Positions 35,533 through 47,641 of a stretch of DNA of 64,000 nt are shown piece after piece (position 1 is the stretch's first letter; the number at the start of each line of letters is the position of its first letter). A model generated the notes under the pieces. It was not told where the DNA came from, did not search any database, and saw nothing but the letters and a program-made list of their open reading frames with translations. The stretch is from positions 13,619,222-13,683,221 of the forward strand of contig OX393583.1 in the NCBI GenBank assembly GCA_947652605.1, in the 5' to 3' direction. A program made the translations under genes and the position numbers. This DNA is from Elmis aenea. Taxonomy: Eukaryota; Arthropoda; Insecta; Coleoptera; Elmidae.

Positions 35533-36455
35533 CAGGGTGTTTGAAATTCGAGTTTAAGCATGGGGATCTCGCGTATTATAATAGCTAGAGTATAGGTTTA
35601 AATTTGGCAAAGTTGCTAAATTTGGTGCTAATTAATAATCCAAAGAGAAATTGGAAATATCTCAAACAGTATCCGAGAAAATTAGGAAAAACTGGAAAAT
35701 ACGATTTTTAAAAATCGTTTATAACTCCTTTGGAGTTTGAAATATTTTAAATGTGTAAAAACATTGCCGAAGCAACTTTTTAAGCCGAATCGGATGGTGG
35801 TCACAAATTTTTCCTAGGTCGATTCGTTTTTGTGTTAGACAACCAACTTTGTTTTTTGTGATGGGCAGCATATCGCGTTTTTCTTCGTTATTAAAGTTCA
35901 TTTTTAGGACTAACAGGCCTTTAAAACTTTTAGATTGTTAATCGGTTGTCATGGAAACAACATAAACTACAATGACCGGCCAACCTGATTTATAATGGTT
36001 ATTGTTTAAAACGTATTTTTTGAAATTTGACAATAAAAGAAAAAGTAAAATACCATGTGTGATACATCAATGGATTTAGAAAAATAAATGCTATTTGATA
36101 ATGTAAATAGCAAAACTTGCGCCCATAAGCAAAAACAAAGTTGGTTGTCATAAAACAAAAACGAATCGATCTAAGAAAAATTTGTGACTACCATCCGATT
36201 CGGCTTAAAAAGTTGCTTCGGCAATGTTTTTACACATTTGAAATATTTCATACTCCAAAGGAGTTATAAACGATTTTCAAAAATCGTATTTTCCAGTTTT
36301 TCCTAATTTTCTCGGACACCGTTTGAGATATTTCCAATTTCTCTTTGGATTATTAATGAGCACCAAATTTAGCAACTTTGCCAAATTTAAACCTATACTC
36401 TAGCTATTATAATAAGCGAGAACCCCATGCTTAAACTCGAATTTCAAACACCCTG
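35533..36455. mobile_element. TA-flanked foldback MITE, family B copy 2
   Basis: 923 bp, exactly as long as 8260-9182, with TA on both sides and the same arms. It sits at the same base of the Harbinger host, which shows joint transposition, not independent insertion. Confidence 0.85.
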
Positions 36456-36866
36456 TATACATTATCTATTTATTTTATTTTCTTCCACCAAGCTAACTAA
36501 TAATTGTTTTTCCTCCATGGTATAATTTATTCTTTTTTTTCCGCCATTTCAACACAAAATAAAATAATAAACACCGAACTGTAACTTTATATGTGACTAA
36601 CAGCTGATAGCAACAAGAAGATGTCACAGGGAGCCGTTTTAACAGCTGTGATGTAAATGGCCAATGAAAATTAGCCATTTCAATCTGCCGCTAAAATGTG
36701 CCGACTTCTTGCAACGTTGCCAAACCGAGTTCTAACTTAGCTGAGATGTCTAACAGATTCCGGAATATGTTTTCTGTGCAACGCATTGGTATCTTGAGAC
36801 GGTCTTAAATATAAGGCGGGCTTATATAAGTTCGATCTTGAGATGTGTCGGAGAAACCGGGCATTA

Positions 36867-39800
36867 GCAAAATAAAAGGTACGTATTTTTATCATATTAC
36901 AAATTTTTAGAAATTGTCTAAATAACAAGGAAATTCTGCTGTATAAATCTTTTTTAAATCAACATTTTTCACTTCAAAATCAACACTATTTGAGGTCGAC
37001 GACTGCACCATGAGTAAAAAAAAAAACGATCGGTATTAAAATAATTATTAAATTTAGTTCAAATATTAACGTCATTACGTCGATCATATTCCAACTTTCG
37101 GTCAACTGCGATATTGGTAAAGCCCAACTGGGAATAAACAATAAGTTAACATACTCGTGGACCGGTGGACTCTCCGATGGAAATTCAGTCAATACCTTAA
37201 TTAGTTTACTTGTTTACAATTGATATAAACCGTTCATTAGGCATATAAAATTGGCATTTTTTTTTATTGTCAGGAAATTGATACAAAAAGGTGAAAATTG
37301 TGTTCGATCGAACTGATTTGTCTAAATAATCTATATACAGGGTGTCCCAGCCAAGACGAATTATTCGATAGCTCTGTTATTAGTAATAATATTAAAAAAA
37401 CTTAAATATAAAAGTTGTTTGTAATCATTTACTACATAACCTAAAATTATTTTCAACTATACACAGTGTTTTGTTTTTGCGCTCTGATACTAAACATAAT
37501 TTTTTTATATGAAACACCCTGTATATTTTGTAATTTTTGGATGTAAAATTAAATTCTCTTTCAAAAATACTATAGGTTGTTTATGTCTAAAATGAACCGT
37601 TCTTAAGTTATTAACGTTTTTTTGAAAATTTTGACAGATGCAGACGTTTATAAAAATATTTATATTTATTAACGTAACAACACCAGAGCAATTTACTCTC
37701 GTAATTTATTAGACAATAGTATCATAATGATTATTGATTGGTTAAACTTTTGAAATAATATACAGGGTGTTCGTTTTACTCGGTCCATTTCGCTAAACTT
37801 TAAACGCATGTAAGTCTTTTATATATATATATTTTTACATTTTCTTGTAGAAAATTTAATTATCTTCCAAAGTTATTAAGCATGTTTTATGTCTAAATAT
37901 AATATTTTTGGAGTTATTTCGTTTCTTATGTTTATTTGCGAGTATTTTACCTAAAATATCGGTAGTAGCCTTTGAAAAATCAAAACAATTTGTATGAACT
38001 GTCAACCAAAATACTTAATCGGGACAATTTTCACTATTATGCCACTGAAAATCCATATTTTTTAAGTTGTAGATACACAGCATAAATGGCAGCAAATAAC
38101 ACCAGAATTAAAAAGTCCTCCAGATTCAGAACAGCGCATCTTCGTTTTCAACGAAAGTAGGGAAAGTAAATTATTAAATTAAAGTAGTTGGCGTAGATTA
38201 TAGCTACCAATGTTTTATACTGTTACATTAATTGAAATTACGATCGACAGAGCATGGGGTAAGATAATATACAAATAAGTTTCAATTACTTTACATAGGC
38301 AATAGTAAAGCAATAAGGTAAAACGCGTTTTAAAAATTCATACGGCAATCATTAGCAAAAGCAATAGAGCAATGGCACATGAAACAATCATATTAGATGC
38401 TATCGCACCTTCTATCCATTACTACGTTTCTAATCTTTAATATCTTAATTACATTTCATGTTTTATCACAACGGAACTTCGTACGTTTCACAATTTTTTG
38501 TGTAATATTCTCCAACTAAATAAATAATTTGAAGAAAGCAAGTATTAAAGTAATACCATTACAACAAATTCATACTTTGTTGATAAGTCAATATTTTTAA
38601 TATCGTCGGTTTTACGATTGAATTACAGTAAATTTGTTTAATAGAACAAAAAATTGTTGATTCACATTACTTCAATTGACTCTTTTTTTACTCATTTAAT
38701 TTTCAAACAAAAGAAAACCAGCATTATAACAGGGGTTCTTAACCTATGGTTCTCAGAGGTCTAGAAACATTCTTTGTCTCCACAATTCTTCGCCTACACA
38801 ATTCTTCGCCGCCACAATTTTTCTCCGCATACAAGCAAATCACAAATTTTGTTTGTAAATGTGATTATTTTTATTTATAACATAATTTTTACAGATTATT
38901 TTACATTAGCCTAGAGTTGTTTCTTGTATGTTAATACCTTTTCTTCTTTTAATATTATGTTTAAAAATTGCTAAATAAATAGCGTATCTTGTGATTTTTA
39001 ATCTTGTTTATGTTAGTATTAGTGATTGCAATACCGGTATACCGTGCCATTTTACAATACCGAAATACCGTCTCATTTGATGGTCTAATACCGGTATTCG
39101 GTATTAATATTATTTTTTTAAAATTTGATTTTTATTATTTTATAATTATTGCAGTCTGCCATAAATAAAAAAATAGCAATAAATGCAAAACACAAAATTG
39201 TGCCACAAAATGATGTATTTAAGTTAATTAAAAGAGAGATGATATTATTAGAAGACGAAAGAATATTGCAACATTGGAATATTTGTTGTCATTTCCAAGG
39301 CTTACTATTAAAAAATGTTGCAATTTCTCTTAACTTTATCAAAAATTCTTAATAACTCGAAAATTATTGCAGATAGGTATAGGAAACGCTAATATAGATT
39401 GATGTAGAATTTACTTTTGAATTAGAAAATGAAAAAAATTTGGGCATTGTACCTATTTGAAAAAAACGAGTTTTATTGGTCTGAAATTGTATTAAAAGAA
39501 AATTAAATTTTGGACACCCTGTAAGTAATGCATCGATTGCAAAAATTCTTCTATGCATAGTCTAAATTTAAGCGTTTTCTCTTCAAAAATGGCGGTGATA
39601 GATAATATTAAGCATTACGATGAAAATCAAAAAATTTCAAAAAAGCCCAAAAATCTAAAAAACGACTGCACTTAGGTATAGGGTATGCTATTATTAGTCC
39701 CTCTAAAATAACGTGGTAAATCCAAAAATGCAATAAAAAATAAACCATTGTATTTGAAATAAGAAAGTAGACGTCAACTTCCGGTATTTCCGGAAGGGTC

Positions 39801-39970
39801 GCCATCTTGAAAATATTTTCATTAAACAGCTCAGATGCCATTATGGTCATAACCAAAATTTCATATCAATACCCTTTTTCATTCTTCATATATTTTTAAT
39901 GCCCGGTCCCAATCAATTAGGTACCCTCTATATCTTCAGTTTTTTGTGTCCATATTTTTTTACAGATTAT
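36867..39970. other. Intergenic with single-ended transposon remnants
   Basis: Mariner-type ends lie at 37338 (CAGGGTGTCCCAGCCAAG), 37763 (CAGGGTGTTCGTTTTACTCG) and, inverted, near 37520 and 39515. A hAT-like start CAGGGGTTCTTAACC is at 38730. Repeated ATACCGGTAT words at 39030-39110 look like the subterminal part of a hAT element. No ORF with a recognisable domain. Confidence 0.5.
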
Positions 39971-40170
39971 NNNNNNNNNNNNNNNNNNNNNNNNNNNNNN
40001 NNNNNNNNNNNNNNNNNNNNNNNNNNNNNNNNNNNNNNNNNNNNNNNNNNNNNNNNNNNNNNNNNNNNNNNNNNNNNNNNNNNNNNNNNNNNNNNNNNNN
40101 NNNNNNNNNNNNNNNNNNNNNNNNNNNNNNNNNNNNNNNNNNNNNNNNNNNNNNNNNNNNNNNNNNNNNN
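39971..40170. other. Assembly gap (200 N)
   Basis: Exactly 200 unknown bases, probably a placeholder of fixed size. The first complete satellite monomer begins directly after it, so the true left end of the array and its length are unknown. Confidence 0.98.
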
Positions 40171-43100
40171 AATGAAATTCGACTACGGTCCCTGTATTTG
40201 ATCGACATGGTACACTTACCCTGAAAATTTGGTCGCGAGCCGAATCCGCATAAGGGCGCTACGACCATCCACAAGTACGAGGGTGATAAAATAAAAAAAA
40301 TCATAACTCGTTTCCCAAGGGGTTACATTGAAATTCGACTACGGTCCCTGTATTTGATCGACATGGTACACTTACCCTGAAAATTTGGTTGCGAGCCGAA
40401 TCCGCATAAGGGCGCTACGACCATCCACAAGTACGGGGATGATAAAATAAAAAAAATCATAACTCGTTTCCCAAGGGGTTACATTGAAATTCGACTACGG
40501 TCCCTGTATTTGATCGACATGGGACACTTACCCTAAAAATTTGGTTGCGAGCCGAATCCGCATAAGGGCGCTACGACCATCCACAAGTACGAGGGTGATA
40601 AAATAAAAAAAAATCATAACTCGTTTCCCAAGGGGTTACATTGAAATTCGACTACGGTCCCTGTATTTGATCGACATGGTACACTTACCCTGAAAATTTG
40701 GTCGCGAGCCGAATCCGCATAAGGGCGCTACGACCATCCACAAGTACGGGGATGATAAAATTAAAAAAATCATAACTCGTTTCCCAAGGGGTTACATTGA
40801 AATTCGACTACGGTCCCTGTATTTGATCGACATGGTACACTTACCCTGAAAATTTGGTCGCGAGCCGAATCCGCATAAGGGCGCTACGACCATCCACAAG
40901 TACGGGGATGATAAAATAAAAAAATCATAACTCGTTTCCCAAGGGGTTACATTGAAATTCGACTACGGTCCCTGTATTTGATCGACATGGTACACTTACC
41001 CTGAAAATTTGGTCGCGAGCCGAATCCGCATAAGGGCGCTACGACCATCCACAAGTACGGGGATGATAAAATAAAAAAATCATAACTCGTTTCTCAAGGG
41101 GTTACATTGAAATTCGACTACGGTCCCTGTATTTGATCGACATGGTACACTTACCCTGAAAATTTGGTCGCGAGCCGAATCCGCATAAGGGCGCTACGAC
41201 CATCCACAAGTACGAGGGTGATAAAATAAAAAAAATCATAACTCGTTTCCCAAGGGGTTACATTGAAATTCGACTACGGTCCCTGTATTTGATCGACATG
41301 GTACACTTACCCTGAAAATTTGGTTGCGAGCCGAATCCGCATAAGGGCGCTACGACCATCCACAAGTACGGGGATGATAAAATAAAAAAAATCATAACTC
41401 GTTTCCCAAGGGGTTACATTGAAATTCGAATACGGTCCCTGTATTTGATCGACATGGGACACTTACCCTAAAAATTTGGTTGCGAGCCGAATCCGCATAA
41501 GGGCGCTACGACCATCCACAAGTACGAGGGTGATAAAATAAAAAAAATCATAACTCGTTTCCCAAGGGGTTACATTGAAATTCGACTACGGTCCCTGTAT
41601 TTGATCGACATGGTACACTTACCCTGAAAATTTGGTCGCGAGCCGAATCCGCATAAGGGCGCTACGACCATCCACAAGTACGGGGATGATAAAATAAAAA
41701 AAATCATAACTCGTTTCCCAAGGGGTTACATTGAAATTCGACTACGGTCCCTGTATTTGATCGACATGGTACACTTACCCTGAAAATTTGGTCGCGAGCC
41801 GAATCCGCATAAGGGCGCTACGACCATCCACAAGTACGAGGGTGATAAAATAAAAAAAATCATAACTCGTTTCCCAAGGGGTTACATTGAAATTCGACTA
41901 CGGTCCCTGTATTTGATCGACATGGTACACTTACCCTGAAAATTTGGTCGCGAGCCGAATCCGCATAAGGGCGCTACGACCATCCACAAGTACGAGGGTG
42001 ATAAAATAAAAAAAATCATAACTCGTTTCCCAAGGGGTTACATTGAAATTCGACTACGGTCCCTGTATTTGATCGACATCAGACACTTACCCTGAAAATT
42101 TGGTCGCGAGCCGAATCCGCATAAGGGCGCTACGACCATCCACAAGTACGGGGATGATAAAATTAAAAAAATCATAACTCGTTTCCCAAGGGGTTACATT
42201 GAAATTCGACTACGGTCCCTGTATTTGATCGACATGGTACACTTACCCTGAAAATTTGGTCGCGAGCCGAATCCGCATAAGGGCGCTACGACCATCCACA
42301 AGTACGGGGATGATAAAATAAAAAAAATCATAACTCGTTTCCCAAGGGGTTACATTGAAATTCGACTACGGTCCCTGTATTTGATCGACATGGTACACTT
42401 ACCCTGAAAATTTGGTCGCGAGCCGAATCCGCATAAGGGCGCTACGACCATCCACAAGTACGGGGATGATAAAATTAAAAAAATCATAACTCGTTTCCCA
42501 AGGGGTTACATTGAAATTCGACTACGGTCCCTGTATTTGATCGACATGGTACACTTACCCTGAAAATTTGGTCGCGAGCCGAATCCGCATAAGGGCGCTA
42601 CGACCATCCACAAGTACGGGGATGATAAAATAAAAAAATCATAACTCGTTTCCCAAGGGGTTACATTGAAATTCGACTACGGTCCCTGTATTTGATCGAC
42701 ATGGGACACTTACCCTAAAAATTTGATTGCGAGCCGAATCCGCATAAGGGCGCTACGACCATCCACAAGTACGAGGGTGATAAAATTAAAAAAATCATAA
42801 CTCGTTTCCCAAGGGGTTACATTGAAATTCGACTACGGTCCCTGTATTTGATCGACATGGTACACTTACCCTGAAAATTTGGTCGCGAGCCGAATCCGCA
42901 TAAGGGCGCTACGACCATCCACAAGTACGGGGATGATAAAATAAAAAAAATCATAACTCGTTTCCCAAGGGGTTACATTGAAATTCGACTACGGTCCCTG
43001 TATTTGATCGACATGGTACACTTACCCTGAAAATTTGGTCGCGAGCCGAATCCGCATAAGGGCGCTACGACCATCCACAAGTACGAGGGTGATAAAATAA

Positions 43101-44340
43101 AAAAAATCATAACTCGTTTCCCAAGGGGTTACATTGAAATTCGACTACGGTCCCTGTATTTGATCGACATGGTACACTTACCCTGAAAATTTGGTTGCGA
43201 GCCGAATCCGCATAAGGGCGCTACGACCATCCACAAGTACGGGGATGATAAAATAAAAAAAATCATAACTCGTTTCCCAAGGGGTTACATTGAAATTCGA
43301 CTACGGTCCCTGTATTTGATCGACATGGTACACTTACCCTGAAAATTTGGTCGCGAGCCGAATCCGCATAAGGGCGCTACGACCATCCACAAGTACGAGG
43401 GTGATAAAATAAAAAAAATCATAACTCGTTTCCCAAGGGGTTACATTGAAATTCGACTACGGTCCCTGTATTTGATCGACATCAGACACTTACCCTAAAA
43501 ATTTAGTCCCGAGCCGAATCTGCATAAGGGCGCTACGACCATCCACAAGTACGAGGGTGATAAAATAAAAAAAATCATAACTCGTTTCCCAAGGGGTTAC
43601 ATTGAAATTCGACTACGGTCCCTGTATTTGATCGACATGGTACACTTACCCTGAAAATTTGGTTGCGAGCCGAATCCGCATAAGGGCGCTACGACCATCC
43701 ACAAGTACGGGGATGATAAAATAAAAAAATCATAACTCGTTTCCCAAGGGGTTACATTGAAATTCGACTACGGTCCCTGTATTTGATCGACATGGTACAC
43801 TTACCCTGAAAATTTGGGTCGCGAGCCGAATCCGCATAAGGGCGCTACGACCATCCACAAGTACGGGGATGATAAAATAAAAAAAATCATAACTCGTTTC
43901 CCAAGGGGTTACATTGAAATTTGACTACGGTCCCTGTATTTGATCGACATCAGACACTTACCCTGAAAATTTGGTCGCGAGCCGAATCCGCATAAGGGCG
44001 CTACGACCATCCACAAGTACGGGGATGATAAAATAAAAAAAATCATAACTCGTTTCCCAAGGGGTTACATTGAAATTCGACTACGGTCCCTGTATTTGAT
44101 CGACATGGTACACTTACCCTGAAAATTTGGTCGCGAGCCGAATCCGCATAAGGGCGCTACGACCATCCACAAGTACGAGGGTGATAAAATAAAAAAAATC
44201 ATAACTCGTTTCCCAAGGGGTTACATTGAAATTCGACTACGGTCCCTGTATTTGATCGACATCAGACACTAACCCTAAAAATTTAGTCCCGAGCCGAATC
44301 TGCATAAGGGCGCTATGACCAGCTATGTATTTGAGGGTGA
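40171..44340. repeat. 156-bp satellite array, 26-27 copies
   Basis: Monomers of 155-157 bp start with GAAATTCGACTACGGTCCCT at 40174, 40330, 40486, 40643 and so on to 44228. Copies are nearly identical; most length change is in the A-run after GATAAAAT. Variant sites are GGTACAC/GGGACAC/CAGACAC after GATCGACAT, GTCGCG/GTTGCG, and CGAGGGTG/CGGGGATG. The last monomer diverges from about 44310, and a decayed further unit can be followed to about 44440. No CENP-B-box match was seen. The array abuts the gap on the left and the zinc-finger gene on the right. Confidence 0.97.
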
Positions 44341-44595
44341 TAACTGTTAAACTAAAATAATTCGTATCTCGTTTTCTACGGAAAAACTTAATATTTGACT
44401 ATTAGAATGACATCGAACACCTATCTAGATTTAGGTCGAGTTATTTTTGTAAATGTATGAACGGGGTAGTTTGTTACATTTATGTTAATGCGTAAACTCG
44501 TTGACCTAGCGCCACTCCAATGGTCCGCTGTAATGAGTAGTTCGATTGCCTCGTTTCTAGCTATGCTCATTTCTGGCTTCACGCCGACGTTAAAC

Positions 44596-47041
44596 ATGGA
44601 GTCAACTTTATGTACTGCTGATTATTATAAATGTGAAGAACCTATACAACGAAAAGTGTGTGTAAAAGAAGAAAAGTCGGAGCTAGAACAATGTAATTTA
44701 CAAAGTAAGGTAACAAATCACGAATATGTACGTTCCAGTAGTAACCTTGAAGAGGAATATTTAAACACCGAAACGAAAAGTGTAGATGAGATTGAAAAAA
44801 TTGAAATAACAGAAGAACCATTAGATTATAAAGACCATCTACAACATTGTACTAATAAAATCATTACCGATGATGATAACAATGAGAACAGAGGAAATAA
44901 AGCGAACGAAATGATGAATGAAAGTGCAGAAAGAAAATACTTGAATCAATTAGATTCAGTACTAGAAGACAGTATAGTAATTATAAACGATATAAATGAC
45001 CTCAATATCGTCTTAGATGTATCAACACCAGGTGGATCAGTGTGCAATTTGGGATTGACACATACAAGTGAAATTATAGATGCAAAAGATGAAAGCAGCA
45101 ATAAAAATTTACATAAGGTTAAAGATTTAAACAGGCAGCCGAGAATAGGAAGAACCGAAAATATGAATAGAAAATATAGGTGTAACATTTGTAATAAATA
45201 TTTTACTACTAGCGCTCATCTAAGCAGGCATAAGAGAACACACACAGGTGAAAAACCATATAAATGTGATGTTTGTGAAAAATGTTTTAGCGACAGTAGT
45301 AAGTTAACTCTTCATATGAGAACACACACTGGTGAAAAACCCTATAAATGTAAAATTTGTGAAATTTTTTTTCGCGAAAGTGGTCATTTAACTGTTCATA
45401 TGAGAACACACACTGGTGAAAAGCCATATAAATGTGACGTTTGTAGTAGACAATTTGTACATAATGGTCAACTAAGCGTTCATTTGAGAACACACACTGG
45501 CGAAAAACCATATAAATGTGACGTTTGTAATAGACAATTTAGTAGTACTAGTAGTCTATGTAAGCATATGAGGACACACACTGGTGAAAAACCATACCAA
45601 TGTGACGTTTGTGAGAAATGTTTTACTGACCGTAGAGCATTAACTGTTCATATGAGAACACACACTGGTGAAAAACCGTATACATGTGACATTTGTAGTA
45701 AGCATTTTATAGATAGTGGTGTACTAAGGAAGCATATGAGAACACACACTGGTGAAAAACCATACACTGGTAAAAAACTATATAAATGTGAAGTTTGTAA
45801 AAAAGGTTTTAGTACCAGTAGTGCTTTTACTATTCATATGAGAACACATACTGGTGAAAAACCATATAAATGTGACATTTGTAATAGACAATTTATAAGT
45901 AATGGTCATCTAAGCCAGCATATGAGAACACATACTGGTGAAAAACCATATAAATGTGACGTTTGTGAGAAATGTTTTAGTGAGAGTGGTAGTCTTAAAA
46001 TTCACCAAAGAACACACACTGGTGAAAAGCCATATAAATGTGACATTTGTAGTAGACGTTTTATAGATAGTCGTATACTTAGGAAGCATATGAGAACACA
46101 CACTGGTGAAAAACTGTATAAATGTGACGTTTGTGAAAAATGTTTTGCTCGCAGTAATAGTTTAACTGATCATATGAGAACACACACTGGTGAAAAACCA
46201 TATAAATGTTACATTTGTGAAAAAGGTTTTAATAAAAATTCAGGTTTAACTGTTCATGTAAGAACACATACTGGTGAAAGACCATATAAATGTGACATTT
46301 GTAATAATCGTTTTATCAATAGTAGTAATCTAAGCATTCATATGAGAACACACACTGGTGAAAAATCTTATAAATGTGACGTTTGTCAGAAATGTTTTAG
46401 TGCGAGTAGTAATCTTAAAATTCACCAAAGAAAGCACACTGGTGAAAAACCATATAAATGTGACATTTGTAATAGACAATTTATAAGTAATGGTAATCTA
46501 AGCAAGCATATGAGAACACATACTGGTGAAAAACCATATAAATGTGACGTTTGTGAGAAATGTTTTAGTGAGAGTGGTAGTCTTAAAATTCACCAAAGAA
46601 CACACTGGTGAAAAGCCATATAAATGTGACATTTGTAGTAGACGTTTTATAGATAGTGGTATACTTAGGAAGCATATGAGAACACACACTGGTGAAAAAC
46701 TGTATAAATGTGACGTTTGTCAGAAATGTTTTAGTGTGAGTAGTAATCTTAAAATTCACCAAAGAAAGCACACTGGTGAAAAACCATATAAATGTTACAT
46801 TTGTGAAAAAGGTTTTAATAAAAGTACAAGTTTAACTATTCATCTAAGAACACATACTGGTGAAAAACCCTATAAATGTAAAATTTGTGAAAAATGTTTT
46901 CGCGAAAGTGGTCATTTAACTGGTCATATGAGAACACACACTGGTGAAAAGCCATATAAATGTGATGTTTGTGAGAAATGTTTTAGTGTGAGTAGTAATC
47001 TTAAAATTCACAAAATAAAGCACATAAGAGAAAAGTTTTAA
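44596..47041 (+). CDS. C2H2 zinc-finger protein, 22 fingers, with a 2-nt frameshift
   Basis: The most likely start is ATG at 44596 (MESTLCTADYY), with good AAAC-ATG-G context; an in-frame ATG at 44482 adds 38 residues of unlikely composition. About 195 acidic residues precede the array and contain no ZAD or BTB motif. Seventeen fingers of the form CX2CX12HX3H with TGEKP linkers follow, up to 46611. Finger 7 has a longer linker (TGEKPYTGKKL). At 46600-46606 the linker codons read AGAACACACTGG in place of AGAACACACACTGG, losing one AC unit and causing a stop. Five more fingers continue in the shifted frame to a TAA at 47041. An AATAAA lies at 47122. The product would be a nuclear DNA-binding protein of unknown target. 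The frameshift could be an assembly error, an allele or a real truncation. Confidence 0.85.
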
Positions 47042-47121
47042 TCACAGTATAAATTATATATCTATGTAAAAAATATACTCCTATATGTTTAGATTTGTAA
47101 AACGTGCATAGGTAATAGGTA

Positions 47122-47127
47122 AATAAA
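47122..47127 (+). promoter_or_regulatory. Polyadenylation signal of the zinc-finger gene
   Basis: AATAAA, 81 bases after the second-frame stop, followed by a T/GT-rich stretch (GTGTTTTATTTTT). Its position supports the shifted-frame stop at 47041 as the original end of the gene. Confidence 0.6.
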
Positions 47128-47204
47128 AGTGTTTTATTTTTCGGCGCTGAATTTATTTTCTCACTCCACCCCGTGTACCCTATGAACGGCTCTGAGTTTT
47201 ATTG

Positions 47205-47310
47205 TTCATAATATGATAACACACGCTGGTAAAAAAGAAAAACGATATAAATGTTTCGTTGTGAAAAAAGGTTTTAGTCGTAAAAGCTTTCTCGATGTTC
47301 ATTTACACTA
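47205..47310 (+). pseudogene. Relic of one or two zinc fingers
   Basis: About 170 bp after the stop, the words ATGATAACACACGCTGGT, CGATATAAATGTTTCG and AAAGGTTTTAGTCG, then GTTCATTTACAC, are clear decayed forms of the finger and linker units upstream. A finger cysteine is damaged and no open frame joins it to the gene. It shows that the array was once longer or had a neighbouring copy. Confidence 0.6.
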
Positions 47311-47641
47311 GGGCTCCCATAATTTTAAAATGTAAAAACGGGACAATAACTATCGAAGCGAGTAATAAAAAAACGATTTTTTTTAGGTTTAAGGAAACCT
47401 CAATTTTAATATAAAATAACAAACCAAACGCAAGAAAAATATAATAACTAATAATAACAGGTTTATAAAGTATTACACTCTTTGGAAAATAATTGATATA
47501 CCTATTTTATAAAAAAAAGTCCAAAAATACGAAGAAATGAAGAAATATTAAGATAATCGTTGCTGATTGCACTTGTTTTTTCTTATTAACTATTCAATAA
47601 TCTGAAATGTAAAAAGTTTATATAATATATAATTATTTATA
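47311..47641. other. Intergenic, nothing recognised
   Basis: AT-rich sequence between the finger relic and the Penelope fragment, with no ORF or repeat end. Confidence 0.4.

Larger units (their letters stand above)
35114..36863 (+). mobile_element. Second PIF/Harbinger element, copy B (TSD TTA)
   Basis: The same TGCCCGGTTTCTCCGACACATC termini as at 7842-9589, with TTA duplications at 35111-35113 and 36864-36866. It is 1750 bp against 1748 for copy A and very similar throughout. It holds the foldback (35533-36455) at the same internal site. Confidence 0.88.

Noticed and set aside
40171..44340. CRISPR-like or rDNA spacer interpretation of the tandem array
   Set aside because: Units are contiguous 156-bp monomers without unique spacers, and no rRNA sequence is nearby in an otherwise eukaryotic window.
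44482..44595. Upstream ATG of the zinc-finger gene as start
   Set aside because: The extra 38 residues have no conserved character and a weaker start context; ATG 44596 has good context and opens the acidic region. Not excluded.
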